Of a stretch of 64,000 nucleotides of DNA, positions 35,634 through 45,544 are shown one piece after another; position 1 is the first letter of the stretch; each line of letters begins with the position of its first letter. The position numbers and the translations under genes were made by a program. This DNA comes from Bacillus sp. S3. Lineage in GTDB: Bacteria; Bacillota; Bacilli; Bacillales; Cytobacillaceae. The stretch covers positions 4,213,501 through 4,277,500 of the forward strand of contig NZ_CP039727.1 of NCBI RefSeq assembly GCF_005154805.1, given 5' to 3'. Below the pieces are notes generated by a model, which was not told the origin of the DNA, did no database searches, and saw nothing but the letters and a program-made list of their open reading frames with translations.

Positions 35634-37094
35634 CTAATGGGTCTTTCTAAGAAGTTTTTCTTTCACTTTACGACTTATCAGCAGGTAGACTTCATCCTTC
35701 GTGAAGAAAAGGATAAGTGCATATGCTGCTATATTTACTATGATTAGTACTACAAACAACACGAAGGTGTGTAGATCCAATAAGCGGATTACATAAGTAA
35801 TAGGAATAAAGATTAACGAATATAAAAGGTATTTTAAATTTCCAAATGAAAAAAGTGTGTACTTTACCTTTAAATGCTTTCGTATATAGTAATATTCGAG
35901 CAATACTAACAAATAGTTAGCAATGGCAGTAGTAAAAATAGCTGTTGCTGGTGAAAAAATATCCAGATAAAGTAATAGAAAATTAAAGCCTACATTTAAA
36001 ATGCCACAAATAAAGATCAACCGAACCAAAATGTTTTCTTTCTTTTTTACGTAGATGATCTGATTAGAGAGAATAGACTCCGTGCCCAACGATATCATAT
36101 AAATGGCGAACACAGCCAAAACAATTCCTGCAGGCTCGAAAGTTCGTCCACCGTAGATTATAACGGTAACGTCTGAAACAACGAGCATCCCAATCGAAGC
36201 AGGGAATAAGAAAGCAAAGTACACTCGGGATATCTTTTTTAATAGTGCTATATATGACTCGTCGTCATCATTACCAGAGAAGTAGGAAAGTCTTGGAATT
36301 GTTACTTGAATAATACTTATTATTAACGAATTAATGATCCCCATCATGTTTTGCGCCAGCACATAATATGAAACCGCTGCTGTACTAATCGTTTCCCCGA
36401 GCATGAAGCGGTCTAGCTGGGTAAAAAGAATATTTGCATTTGAGAAAATGACAACGATAATTAATGGTTTCAAATGTTCTTTGATCGTGATGCTTTTAAA
36501 GTTTAGCTTAATTCTTCTTTTAACATAAATAAAACTTACGATATTATTTAAAAACGTTGAAAGAATAAGTAGCAGAGCATATTGAAAATAATCATCTGAC
36601 CCTTTAATCAAAAGGAACAGAAAGACAACATAGATGAGGCGGATAATAACGGTTTTGATCGTGATGAAATCATAATCCTCGTTAGCCTCATTCACCCATT
36701 CCACGTAGAAAATGTTAAAAATTAGGTTCGTCCCATACAGAATTAAAATAGGATAAATATCATTGTCATTATAACCAAAATACGCAAACACAAGTAGTCC
36801 GATAAAGGACACAATACTTGTAATAATGCTGATTGAAAGCATACTTGTGAAAAATTGGCTAACCTTTTCCTTATCCTCTCGAATTCGGCTCATCTCTCTT
36901 AATCCATACTGGTAAATACCAAACACAGCAAAGATAAAGAAAAAGTAATAGATCGACTCTGAAAATTGAACCTTACCGATTGAAGTATCACCTAATGTAC
37001 GATAGGCATAGGAGCCGACAATAATAGGTAAGATTAGGTTGAAAACATTAAGGATTACCTTATAGAATATATTTTTTGCTAACGATTTTTGCAT
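35634..37094 (-). CDS. Wzx/TacF-like polysaccharide flippase
   Basis: 486 residues, about 12-14 membrane helices, MOP/MATE-type flippase: starts MQKSLAKNIFYKVILNVFNL, then PIIVGSYAYRTLGDTSIGKVQF, YQYGLREMSRIREDKEK, SNANILFTQLDRFMLGE. Flips lipid-linked repeat units outward. It lies 72 bp after licD on the same strand, the same pairing as tacF-licD in S. pneumoniae, where TacF exports choline-bearing teichoic acid units. GGGAAGG is 6 bases before the ATG at 37094. A decayed copy of its C-terminus lies near 46838-46965. Confidence 0.88.
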   Translation of the reverse strand: MQKSLAKNIFYKVILNVFNLILPIIVGSYAYRTLGDTSIGKVQFSESIYYFFFIFAVFGIYQYGLREMSRIREDKEKVSQFFTSMLSISIITSIVSFIGLLVFAYFGYNDNDIYPILILYGTNLIFNIFYVEWVNEANEDYDFITIKTVIIRLIYVVFLFLLIKGSDDYFQYALLLILSTFLNNIVSFIYVKRRIKLNFKSITIKEHLKPLIIVVIFSNANILFTQLDRFMLGETISTAAVSYYVLAQNMMGIINSLIISIIQVTIPRLSYFSGNDDDESYIALLKKISRVYFAFLFPASIGMLVVSDVTVIIYGGRTFEPAGIVLAVFAIYMISLGTESILSNQIIYVKKKENILVRLIFICGILNVGFNFLLLYLDIFSPATAIFTTAIANYLLVLLEYYYIRKHLKVKYTLFSFGNLKYLLYSLIFIPITYVIRLLDLHTFVLFVVLIIVNIAAYALILFFTKDEVYLLISRKVKEKLLRKTH

Positions 37095-37166
37095 GTAAGG
37101 CCTTCCCATACCTTTCGTATAATAGCTACCACTATTTGGTCCTATTTATTGTCATTTGGGTGAACG

Positions 37167-37934
37167 CTATTTATTTATCATACGAATATTGGATGTGTGC
37201 TGAGTTCTATCCTTTTCATCTGGAATCTTCATATAATCCCCATAATAAAGTCTTAAATATCTATCATAATTATTTGGAATATTGAAGGTATATCCTTCAA
37301 ATAGTCCTTCACTTACTGGTATGATATCATTCACATCATAATAAGCTGAACCATAAAAGGCCGTTTCAACTCCGTAAGTAACGACGGAAGATTTTTTATT
37401 AAACTTTGCATATATATTATGCAATTGTGATTTGTTAATGACTCGAGCAATACGATGTTTAAAAGTTGTTGGGTTTGGAAGATATAAGAGTTTTGCAACT
37501 TTATGTACAGCTTTTCCCATTGTACTAGGTTCTCCTGCTTTGGGAACAAAGTCAAAGGGGAAGACGTCAATAGAAACTCCTTGACTAATTTCTTCGGTTT
37601 CCTTGTTGTCCCATACGAAATCATCCAAATACATAATTTTGGTCCAATTATGTTTTCCGTGTATATGAAGCTTATAGGATTCTACCTTATATGGCTTAGG
37701 TAAATATTGCTTAATAATTTTTTTAAATTTATTATAATCCTCACGTAGCATACAGATATCAATGTCATCATCCCATGGAATAAAACCACTGTGTCTTATA
37801 CATCCAATGAGAGTTCCTCCATCTAACCAATAAGAAATATTATGGTCTTTGCAAATATTATGGATGACAGCAAGCATCTTTGTTAATTCCTTTTGCGCCT
37901 CCCTTAATGGGTCCAATTGAGGCGTTTCTATCAT
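37167..37934 (-). CDS. licD: LicD family phosphocholine transferase
   Basis: Predicted to move phosphocholine from CDP-choline to a surface glycan. 255 residues: LDGGTLIGCIRHSGFIPWDDDIDICMLREDY is the family core (G.LLG..R...IPWDDD.D), and FPFDFVP follows. C-terminal YYGDYMKIPDEKDR is also typical. AGAGG lies 11 bases before the ATG. First gene of a licD-flippase pair. Together with licA, licB and licC at 53.8-57.4 kb it completes a choline decoration route. The family also has members acting on other phospho-alcohols, so the substrate is inferred from context. Confidence 0.88.
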   Translation of the reverse strand: MIETPQLDPLREAQKELTKMLAVIHNICKDHNISYWLDGGTLIGCIRHSGFIPWDDDIDICMLREDYNKFKKIIKQYLPKPYKVESYKLHIHGKHNWTKIMYLDDFVWDNKETEEISQGVSIDVFPFDFVPKAGEPSTMGKAVHKVAKLLYLPNPTTFKHRIARVINKSQLHNIYAKFNKKSSVVTYGVETAFYGSAYYDVNDIIPVSEGLFEGYTFNIPNNYDRYLRLYYGDYMKIPDEKDRTQHTSNIRMINK

Positions 37935-38069
37935 TGTAAAATCATCCTCTCTCTAAAAAAACTTTCCACAGTATTATACCGAAGCAGAAGTAAATAAACA
38001 ACCTAATGTGTAGGAAAATGTGGAACCTTGTCGAAAGAACGGGCAAGCTTTTTTAGTGTTTATTCTACT

Positions 38070-38107
38070 TAAAAAACCCGTTCAACCTTGAATAGGTGTA
38101 CGGGTTA
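38070..38107 (-). terminator. Terminator of the GT2 gene
   Basis: Minus strand AACCCGT and ACGGGTT arms with an inner ACC/GGT, followed by TTTTTAAG. Confidence 0.7.
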
Positions 38108-38152
38108 ATGGCGAAATTAAGGGATCCTATAATCTTTAATCAAAAGTTGTAC

Positions 38153-39121
38153 TCAAGTGTTGAATAATTTGAAATGAACATAAAGGTACTTCAAATAAAG
38201 CTTTACACTTCTTTTACCATTTTTTAGATATATCCTTTTTGTGTATTTTTTAACGTCATCCCTTATTTCCTTTAAGGTTTGCTGACTATATTTTGTATTC
38301 AATTTAAAGTAGATGCAGGCATTATCGATTATTATATGTGGAAAAGAATAAGTATCTATAATAGAAAGAAGTTCATTATAGTTATCTGTGATGATTTTTT
38401 CTTTATTACCTATTACCCATTCCTTTAATCTTTGAAATACCTCAATTTCCTTTTGTGTCTTTAAATGATAATCTGTGTATTTTGAACTTAGATTCCCTTC
38501 AGAAAGAATTCTGTAATAAGTTAAAAATTCTGGGATACAACAAACCTTTGTCACACTAATAACTTTAAAAATAAATTCGATATCTTCCCCCCAACTTGCA
38601 CCAGGTGTAAATTGGATAGCGTTCTCTTCTAATATGCTTTTATTAAATAACCAAGTACCCGTTTGAGCTAAAACTCTGTGAGTAAGAAATGCTTTTGTAA
38701 GATCACCCTGAAGAAAGTCAGTATGGTTGACCTCTTTTCTTGAAGTTTCATTATAAAAGTTAATATGTCCTGAATAGCAAACCTTCATTTGACTAGAAAT
38801 AACTTGTTGTATTTGTTTTTCTATTTTTTGAGTGTGCCAAAAGTCATCACTATCTAAAAAAGTGACGAATTCCCCACTTGCTTCCTTCATGCCTTTATTC
38901 CTAGCAACTGAAACCCCTTGGTTATTTTGATAGATATATTTAATATTTGAGTATTGTTTCATTAGATTTTTTGTAATAACAGCCGATTGATCACTGCTGC
39001 CATCGTCAATAACTATTATCTCTATATTTTTATATGTCTGATTAATAATAGAAAGAATAGTCTCTTCTATATATTTTTCACCATTATACAGTGGGACAAT
39101 AACTGATACTTTCGGTTCCAT
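38153..39121 (-). CDS. GT2 family glycosyltransferase
   Basis: 322 residues, GT-A fold: VSVIVPLYNGEKYIEETI, VIDDGSSDQS, SVARNKGMKEASGEFVTFLDSDDFW (DXD) and a long helical tail. Inverting sugar transferase for a surface glycan. The ATG at 39121 has AGGAG 7 bases upstream and gives the usual family N-terminus; the ORF runs 31 codons further upstream without similarity. The donor sugar cannot be told. Confidence 0.9.
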   Translation of the reverse strand: MEPKVSVIVPLYNGEKYIEETILSIINQTYKNIEIIVIDDGSSDQSAVITKNLMKQYSNIKYIYQNNQGVSVARNKGMKEASGEFVTFLDSDDFWHTQKIEKQIQQVISSQMKVCYSGHINFYNETSRKEVNHTDFLQGDLTKAFLTHRVLAQTGTWLFNKSILEENAIQFTPGASWGEDIEFIFKVISVTKVCCIPEFLTYYRILSEGNLSSKYTDYHLKTQKEIEVFQRLKEWVIGNKEKIITDNYNELLSIIDTYSFPHIIIDNACIYFKLNTKYSQQTLKEIRDDVKKYTKRIYLKNGKRSVKLYLKYLYVHFKLFNT

Positions 39122-39378
39122 AATGAGTCTCCTATTTTTAATAACAAATGGTACGCCTGACTTCTGGGGAATGAACTCCTTAATCTTGGAAAACTCCCTT
39201 ACCTCACTAGTCATTGTGAAAGGAATTAGGTTGTTTTCGTATTTTATTATTCCATATTCCTATTTCTTATACAAGGTTGAATACTGAAAAAGACATGTGA
39301 CAATAAACAATGACCTTTAACATTACGAATGTAATAGCATTACTGTTATAATGATTGACGAACTTTTTCCAGTAAGCT

Positions 39379-39427
39379 AAAAAAGCTAGCATGTTCAAGA
39401 AATTAAACTTGACAAACTAGCTTTTTT
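39379..39427 (-). terminator. Terminator of the GT39-like gene
   Basis: AAAAAGCTAG / CTAGCTTTTTT arms with an inner GTTCAAG/CTTGAAC-type pairing; T-rich on both strands. Confidence 0.75.
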
Positions 39428-39443
39428 ACCTCAATTTGTTTAT

Positions 39444-40907
39444 TCACTCCAGCGTATTATTGATACCCACTGTTTTTCCATTATTAAAAATCCGAGAGAT
39501 ACCAAAAGCTGCGAGAATAAGCATAGGAATAGTAAATGAATAGTGGTATCTTGATGCTACCTCTACCAACATCTGCGCCATTATCAAACCTATTGTATAT
39601 AGACAAATAAAGAAAAGGGATGTTTTATTTCGTTGTTTACTTGCAAACATTACGCCTAAAAGTGAGGCAAACATTAAAAAATAATAAAAAATGTTAGACA
39701 AGATTTTAAAGCGCAAAGGGTGATTTAATACAGAACCAGCATATGAAGCTGCTGCACTATCATCGTTTAAAAAGATTAGGAATTTATGATAAAAAAGTAT
39801 TGGGAAATTTATTTCACCACTTTGAAGTCTAAGCTTTGCTTCCTCTAGCATTCGTTTTTGAGCTTCATCAGCCGTCATTCCTTCTTGGTTACTATAGTAG
39901 AATAGTAATTTAGAATCCTCTTCGTTCCATGTTCCTAAGCTATTCATATTAAATCCTACATAAATATTGTATCCAGGTGTTAATGCTATTTCTTCTCCCA
40001 ACCGTACAGATATATATTGATTTGCGGCAAAAGAAAATAAATAATAACTGACAATAACAGTTACCAAATACACAGCCTTGTTCATAAAATTCTTTTTATT
40101 ACCCACATGTCCTGTATCTATTATGAACAGCCAAATAGCTAAAGCAATTATTGGAACTGCTGCAATAGGACGTGCCATGTTCATAAATGTAAGTAATAAA
40201 GCTAATAAAACGGAATAACTGAAAAGCTTGAAAAAAGTAATATTTGATAGTTTTTTATTTATGATAATCATAAGAGTCCAAATCATCAATAGTATTGTGC
40301 AATAAAGAGGTTCAGACAGTGCGAACATATTATAAATCGTTTGTGAAGGAAAAATAATCCATAAGATACTTGCAATGATTGCTGTTTTAACTCCGCTAAT
40401 TTTTTTGCATATATAGTATATGAATCCCATTGATATAGTAGTTAAGACCACATTTACTATAGGAGGTATCATATAATTTGATCCAAATACTTTTATAAAA
40501 ATGCTTAAAAACGAAGCGTATCCAAAAATATGAGGGAATAGGGATATATATCTATTTCTGTATACAAAATTGTCACTAAGAGATACAGCTGTATTGTAAA
40601 AAGTTGCATAATCAACTTGTGGTTCGATTCGATAAAAATAAACCCAAGTTAATTTAACCGCAAAGCAAAGCAGTAATAAAGCAATCAAACATTTTTTTTC
40701 GTTAAATGTTTCAAGATAAAACGAACCTTTTCTAAGTATGTACGTTCCTAGAATACTTAAAATTAAAAAACCAACTGTTATATAAACATAATTATCTTTA
40801 TTGACATCAGTAAAGTAGCTAAAAATTAGTATTGTGGCAAGAATTCCGTAAATAGCATATACGGCTTGAGATGAAAAATCTGATATCACGTTAAAAATTG
40901 TTTTCAA
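39444..40907 (-). CDS. GT39-like membrane glycosyltransferase
   Basis: 487 residues, about 12 membrane helices. Near residue 95 the first exported loop has EPQVDYATFYNTA, with an acidic residue where PMT/ArnT enzymes carry the catalytic Asp, followed by YRNRYISLFPHIFGYASFLS. Uses a polyprenyl-phosphate sugar as donor. Start TTG at 40907 with AAAGGAG 8 bases upstream; the ATG inside that spacer is out of frame. Could supply side-chain sugars together with the GtrA/GtrB pair at 43.5 kb. Confidence 0.75.
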   Translation of the reverse strand: MKTIFNVISDFSSQAVYAIYGILATILIFSYFTDVNKDNYVYITVGFLILSILGTYILRKGSFYLETFNEKKCLIALLLLCFAVKLTWVYFYRIEPQVDYATFYNTAVSLSDNFVYRNRYISLFPHIFGYASFLSIFIKVFGSNYMIPPIVNVVLTTISMGFIYYICKKISGVKTAIIASILWIIFPSQTIYNMFALSEPLYCTILLMIWTLMIIINKKLSNITFFKLFSYSVLLALLLTFMNMARPIAAVPIIALAIWLFIIDTGHVGNKKNFMNKAVYLVTVIVSYYLFSFAANQYISVRLGEEIALTPGYNIYVGFNMNSLGTWNEEDSKLLFYYSNQEGMTADEAQKRMLEEAKLRLQSGEINFPILFYHKFLIFLNDDSAAASYAGSVLNHPLRFKILSNIFYYFLMFASLLGVMFASKQRNKTSLFFICLYTIGLIMAQMLVEVASRYHYSFTIPMLILAAFGISRIFNNGKTVGINNTLE

Positions 40908-41062
40908 TCATTTCGCTCCTTTATTTGATTGTACCTACATTGTTAGGCTTAAACATATTTGAAATTTCGACGGCTTTTTCCACGTTTATTATTCCATAAT
41001 TGCAATACATATACAAGTTATAGCACAATGAGATTAAGGGATGAAATCTAGAGAAAATTGAA

Positions 41063-41113
41063 AAAAGCTTGTACACTACAGCATCTAGTTATAGACACTG
41101 TGTACAAGCTTTT
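41063..41113. other. Orphan 14-bp inverted repeat between divergent genes
   Basis: AAAAGCTTGTACAC and GTGTACAAGCTTTT, loop about 23 bases. It looks like a bidirectional terminator, but both flanking genes read away from it. Possible operator, small RNA end or scar of a lost gene. Confidence 0.5.
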
Positions 41114-41274
41114 GGGAAATCACAACTCTCTTAACTGCTGAAAGTCTATTCATCTTTGCTTAAAGGCATATGTCATTATTGTCCTCTTTTATTGTGTTAA
41201 ATTTGTGTATATAATACAATAGTTAATTGTGTGAAATAAACACTTATCATCTAGGGAAGGAGCACTTTAAGATA

Positions 41275-43344
41275 ATGAAAAAAGATCTACTAAACAAAAT
41301 GATTGTACTAATTACAACAAATAGCATTGCTGCCTTTTTAATTTTGTACTTTTATAAGATATCTATAAAAGATAAGAAAATAGAAGAGTTCCTATATTGG
41401 ATGCATGATGATTCGAAAAGATTTTTACTTTACATCATTTTCATAACTATTTTACTGACTTTGGTGTGGAAATGGCAGCACAAGCTGTTGCGATTAATAT
41501 GGGACAAATTCCCTTATACCAAGGTTCTTACGAAGTACGTAATCGTTATTATTTTTACTCTAGGTGCTTCAATTATAATAAATTATGTTTTCGTATATTT
41601 TCAAGAGTTGAAAGAACCAGGAGCCACAACTGTATGGGTGGCTAAGAATTTAAATATTTATTTTGCAGGTGTTCTATATTTATTTATCTTGCTTTTGTGT
41701 CTAGTCTCACTGCTAGGAAACTTTTACGTTTCAATATTTTTATCGAGTATGGTATTAATTTCAATTGGTTATATTCATTACAATAAATTGAGTATAAGGT
41801 TAGAACCATTATATCCATTTGATTATAAACAGATTTCTAATATGAAAGCTGTCATTCCAATGATATCCCAATATATCTCGTTACCGACTCTTCTAATTGT
41901 CATTATTCTTGCATTCATTTTGGTTGTTTTCTTTTTATTGATGACTAATATTAAACTACCAAAATGGTTAAGAGCTGTAACCTTTATAGTTTCAGGGTTT
42001 TTTCTTTACGCATATACTTTTTTTCCAGTGACATTCATGAATACTTTTGTTAGTAACTCTGGCGTGAATATTATGAAATGGAACCAGGGGGGAACTTATA
42101 AATTAAATGGCTTTTTGTTTGGTTTTTTAGCAAATATTAGTAATGAAAGTTTTGATAAACCAGACAATTATTCAAAACAAGTAGTTTTAGACACTGCCAA
42201 GAAGTATGTTGACAACGCAAAAGGCAGTGCGGAAGGAAAGATAATTCATCCGAATATTATTTTTCTGATGAGTGAAGCTTTCTGGGATCCAACTAAGCTT
42301 GATCTAGAATTTAGTAATGAGCCATTGAGCAATTTGCGACAATTGATGACAGAACATACATCCGGTAATGTTCTTTCCCCTGTTTTTGGAGGAACGACAG
42401 CAAATGTAGAATTTGAAGCATTAACAGGCTTTACAACTTCCTTTTTAAAAAGCGGAAGTGTCCCGTATCAAGATTTTATTGATCGACAGTCTTTCGTTCC
42501 TACAATTGTCAGTGACTTGGAATCAAAAGGGTATAACAGTTTAGCCATTCATCCTTTTAACAAAGCATTTTATAAACGAAGTACTGTTTATAATGTGTTC
42601 GGAATTGATAAGTTTTATCATCAAGATAATATGAAGAATACTGAACCTGCTGTTCCTAACGGATATATTTCAGATGAATCACTGAACAAGGAAATTTTAG
42701 AAAATCTAAAGAAAGAGGATAAACCCCTTTTCGTACACGCTGTATCGATGCAAAATCATATGCCCTATAATACAGGGATATACAAAGACACACAAATTAA
42801 GATTTCAGGCCTTTCACCAGATTTGAATTCAAATTTGGAAGAGTATACAGAAGGAATAAGAAGATCAGACCAAGCCTTAAAACATTTGGTAGAAGGTATC
42901 CAAGAATTGAATGAACCAACACTGTTTGTATTTTGGGGTGACCATCTCCCCATTTTTGGTATGAATAATGCTCTTTATAATGAAGCAAATTATGGCGATC
43001 CAAATTTAGATGTGAATGTAAATAAATATTCTGAAACACCGCTTCTGATTTATTCGAATTTTGAAATTGAAAGAAAACAATTAGATTCTATCAGTCCCTT
43101 CTATCTCGGCCCAATTGTGTATGAATTAACCGGCTTGAAAAAACCATCTTTTTATAATTTATTGGATAAGCTAAGAAAAGAAATGGGAATTCAGGCGTTA
43201 AAAGGAAAATTAGTTATGGGAAATGACCGTGAGTTAATAAAAAACCTCACAAAGGAACAAAAACAGTTAATGGATGACTACAAATTGTTAGAATATGATA
43301 TTTTAATGGGGAATCAATATAGCCTGAAGCTGTTGTATAAATAA
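41275..43344 (+). CDS. LtaS-type sulfatase/phosphoglycerol transferase
   Basis: 689 residues, lipoteichoic acid synthase family: about six N-terminal membrane helices (1-275), then an extracellular sulfatase domain. Sites: NIIFLMSEAFWDPTKL (metal Glu), SPVFGGTTANVEFEALTGF (catalytic Thr), HPFNKAFYKRS, HMPYNTGIY and FWGDHLPIF (metal Asp/His). It differs from canonical LtaS in the N-terminal helices and belongs to the broader YvgJ-like group. Start chosen at the ATG 41275, 12 bases after AAGGAG; the ORF can be extended 16 codons. Transfers phosphoglycerol or a related group on a surface polymer. Confidence 0.85.
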   Translation: MKKDLLNKMIVLITTNSIAAFLILYFYKISIKDKKIEEFLYWMHDDSKRFLLYIIFITILLTLVWKWQHKLLRLIWDKFPYTKVLTKYVIVIIFTLGASIIINYVFVYFQELKEPGATTVWVAKNLNIYFAGVLYLFILLLCLVSLLGNFYVSIFLSSMVLISIGYIHYNKLSIRLEPLYPFDYKQISNMKAVIPMISQYISLPTLLIVIILAFILVVFFLLMTNIKLPKWLRAVTFIVSGFFLYAYTFFPVTFMNTFVSNSGVNIMKWNQGGTYKLNGFLFGFLANISNESFDKPDNYSKQVVLDTAKKYVDNAKGSAEGKIIHPNIIFLMSEAFWDPTKLDLEFSNEPLSNLRQLMTEHTSGNVLSPVFGGTTANVEFEALTGFTTSFLKSGSVPYQDFIDRQSFVPTIVSDLESKGYNSLAIHPFNKAFYKRSTVYNVFGIDKFYHQDNMKNTEPAVPNGYISDESLNKEILENLKKEDKPLFVHAVSMQNHMPYNTGIYKDTQIKISGLSPDLNSNLEEYTEGIRRSDQALKHLVEGIQELNEPTLFVFWGDHLPIFGMNNALYNEANYGDPNLDVNVNKYSETPLLIYSNFEIERKQLDSISPFYLGPIVYELTGLKKPSFYNLLDKLRKEMGIQALKGKLVMGNDRELIKNLTKEQKQLMDDYKLLEYDILMGNQYSLKLLYK

Positions 43345-43534
43345 GGCTAGATCTAGAAAGAAACCTCTTGAAAGCTTCAGTTATGGATTTCGGAATGGAT
43401 TCTTTTTTGCTTAAACACGAGCAAGCATAAGGATGAAGGAAGACATACGTGTGATTGTGTTATACTGTAAATGAATAAAAAGGAAATATTCTGAGCGTTA
43501 TATCTTGCTTAGCATATACGGTAGGAAAAATACA

Positions 43535-43921
43535 ATGAAAAAATTAATGAAATTCGGGTTTATTGGAATAATCAATACTGCCATTACAATTGCCAGTTAT
43601 GCATTTTTCGTCTATGTTTTAGGAATGAATTTCATTTTAGCAAATATCTTTGCCTATTTGCTTGGAATGTTTAATAGTTATATCTGGAATAAAAATTGGG
43701 TTTTTCAAGTGAAGGAAAGTAACTTCTTAATTTATGTAAAGTTTATTACAGTTAACCTAGCCGTTCTTGGACTCAATTCACTAGGGTTATTTATCCTTGT
43801 AGATACGTTCCAATTTAATGAATTCATTTCTCAAGTGTTAGTCGTAGGTTTAAGTATGATAGTAAATTTTATTCTAACAAAAACATGGACTTTCGCCCAA
43901 AAAAGGGCTGATATTAGCTGA
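43535..43921 (+). CDS. GtrA-like membrane protein
   Basis: 128 residues, four membrane helices, GtrA family (KFGFIGIINTAITIASYAFF, ILANIFAYLLGMFNSYIWNKNWVF, VNFILTKTWTF). The ATG at 43535 is preceded by a modest AGGAAA site. It lies 15 bp before the GtrB-like gene, with which it forms a flippase/synthase pair. Paralogous to the protein at 29859-30242. Confidence 0.9.
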   Translation: MKKLMKFGFIGIINTAITIASYAFFVYVLGMNFILANIFAYLLGMFNSYIWNKNWVFQVKESNFLIYVKFITVNLAVLGLNSLGLFILVDTFQFNEFISQVLVVGLSMIVNFILTKTWTFAQKRADIS

Positions 43922-43936
43922 AATGGAGTAGAGTAG

Positions 43937-44929
43937 ATGAAGGAATTAATCTCGATTGTAGTACCAATGTATTTCGAGGAAGAAGTTGCACGGGAATGTT
44001 ATAACCGTTTAAAAAAAGTTATGGAAGATTACAAAATAAATTATGAGTTTGTTTTTATCAATGATGGCAGCACTGATAAGACAATGGATATACTAAGGGA
44101 AATTTCATCAGGAAATCACCGGTCGAAAGTAATAGATTTTGCCAGAAACTTTGGGCATCAAAATGCAGTTACCGCTGGAATTGATCATGCCAGTGGGGAT
44201 GCCATTGTTATTATTGATGCTGATTTACAGGATCCGCCTGAACTGATTCCACAACTTATTGATAAATGGAAAGAAGGATATGAAGTTGTATATGCAAAAC
44301 GTAAAGCACGAAAAGGTGAAACTTTTTTTAAGCTTCTAACCGCTAAGGTTTTCTATCGTTTTTTAAACTATATGTCAGATATTGAAATTCCAAAGGATAC
44401 TGGTGATTTTAGAATTATCGATAGAAAAGTTGCAGATGTTTTTAAAAATATGACTGAAAGAAATAGATTTATCAGAGGAATGATGTCTTGGGTTGGCTTC
44501 CGACAAACGTATGTTGAATATGAACGGGACGAACGTTTTGCAGGGGAAACGAAATATCCATTTAGAAAGATGATTAAATTTGCTTCTGACGGAATTATCG
44601 CTTTTTCCTCTAAGCCATTGCGTATTGTTACTGGTTTTGGATTTTTTACGGTATTAATTTCAATAGGGTTACTTTTGTATACCATCATCGTCAAGTTAAT
44701 AGGATACCAAATTGAAGCAGGTTGGGCATCAATCATGGTAGCGGTATCCTTTTTTAGTGGCATTCAATTACTTGGACTCGGTATTATCGGTCAGTACATT
44801 GCTAGGATTTATGATGAAAGTAAAAATCGACCAATATATATCGTAAAAGAAACACTAAATATGGATGAATTATCAGATTACCAAGAAAAAGGGAATGAAA
44901 AACTTGAGTCTTTGGCAAAAAAATCATAA
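43937..44929 (+). CDS. GtrB/YkoT-like polyprenyl-phosphate glycosyltransferase
   Basis: 330 residues. GT2 domain (1-225): ISIVVPMYFEEE, FINDGSTDKT, DADLQDPPELI (DXD), RKARKGETFFK; then two membrane helices (about 232-300) with IGQYIARIYDESKNRPIYIV. Makes undecaprenyl-phosphate-hexose in the cytoplasm, to be flipped by the GtrA protein and used by a membrane transferase. GGAG is 8 bases before the ATG. Probably feeds the GT39-like enzyme at 39.4-40.9 kb (inference). Confidence 0.93.
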   Translation: MKELISIVVPMYFEEEVARECYNRLKKVMEDYKINYEFVFINDGSTDKTMDILREISSGNHRSKVIDFARNFGHQNAVTAGIDHASGDAIVIIDADLQDPPELIPQLIDKWKEGYEVVYAKRKARKGETFFKLLTAKVFYRFLNYMSDIEIPKDTGDFRIIDRKVADVFKNMTERNRFIRGMMSWVGFRQTYVEYERDERFAGETKYPFRKMIKFASDGIIAFSSKPLRIVTGFGFFTVLISIGLLLYTIIVKLIGYQIEAGWASIMVAVSFFSGIQLLGLGIIGQYIARIYDESKNRPIYIVKETLNMDELSDYQEKGNEKLESLAKKS

Positions 44930-44932
44930 TTG

Positions 44933-45270
44933 AGGAGGTGTTTGTTGTTTGTGACTAGCCTCTGGCCTCTTACACTACCGTACGTCCCGTATCGTATATA
45001 GACGGCTTTCTAAGATTATACAGACTTCTTAACCCTCGTTTGCTCCACTAAAGAGCTATCGGGGGTTTTGTGTAATTTTATACCACATGTGTTTCTCCAG
45101 TATTTCTTTCCGAAATTACCCCATTTATCAGGGACACCTAGACCAATTAGTTTTCTAACTCTGATTTAATGTTCCGTCATTTTTTCCATTCGAAGAATCT
45201 GATCCTTCTACTTATCCGTTTATCAAATTCTTTGAATTTACTTGATGTGTCATCAAAGCGAAGTATCCTT
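44933..45270 (-). pseudogene. Group II intron remnant: RT/maturase C-terminus and domains V-VI
   Basis: Read on the minus strand, two frames give pieces of an intron-encoded reverse transcriptase: FKEFDKRISRRIRFFEWKK (45258-45181, the maturase domain X motif) and, in another frame, LGVPDKWGNFGKKYWR (about 45150-45100), so the gene is frameshifted. Downstream (45007-44977) comes AGCCGT...ACGTACGGT, the domain V hairpin with its AGC triad, followed by GTGTAAGAGGCCAGAGGCTAG, the domain VI start. The 3' end abuts the gtrB-like stop codon. The rest of the intron is missing or decayed. Confidence 0.65.
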
Positions 45271-45544
45271 ACTAATTGTTAGATAGTAGTTAACATTTCT
45301 ATCCATATTTTCAATCAGAGGTAATTGACCATCGCAAAAATATTATTCTACACCATTTTTGATTTGGGATAACAACAGTAATAAAGAAAAGATGAGCTTA
45401 ATCTTTGCTCAACCTTCCTAATGCCATATGTTCTTGTTTTAACTTGTATTCACTTTTTGATTATGGAATAATAATATGTGGAAAAAGACCGTCTAATAAA
45501 CACTATTTTGGTTAAATATGTAATTACCAAAAGGAGCTTAAACA
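45271..45544. other. Intergenic region upstream of galU
   Basis: AT-rich, no open frame; may hold more of the decayed intron and the galU promoter. Nothing further supportable. Confidence 0.4.
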
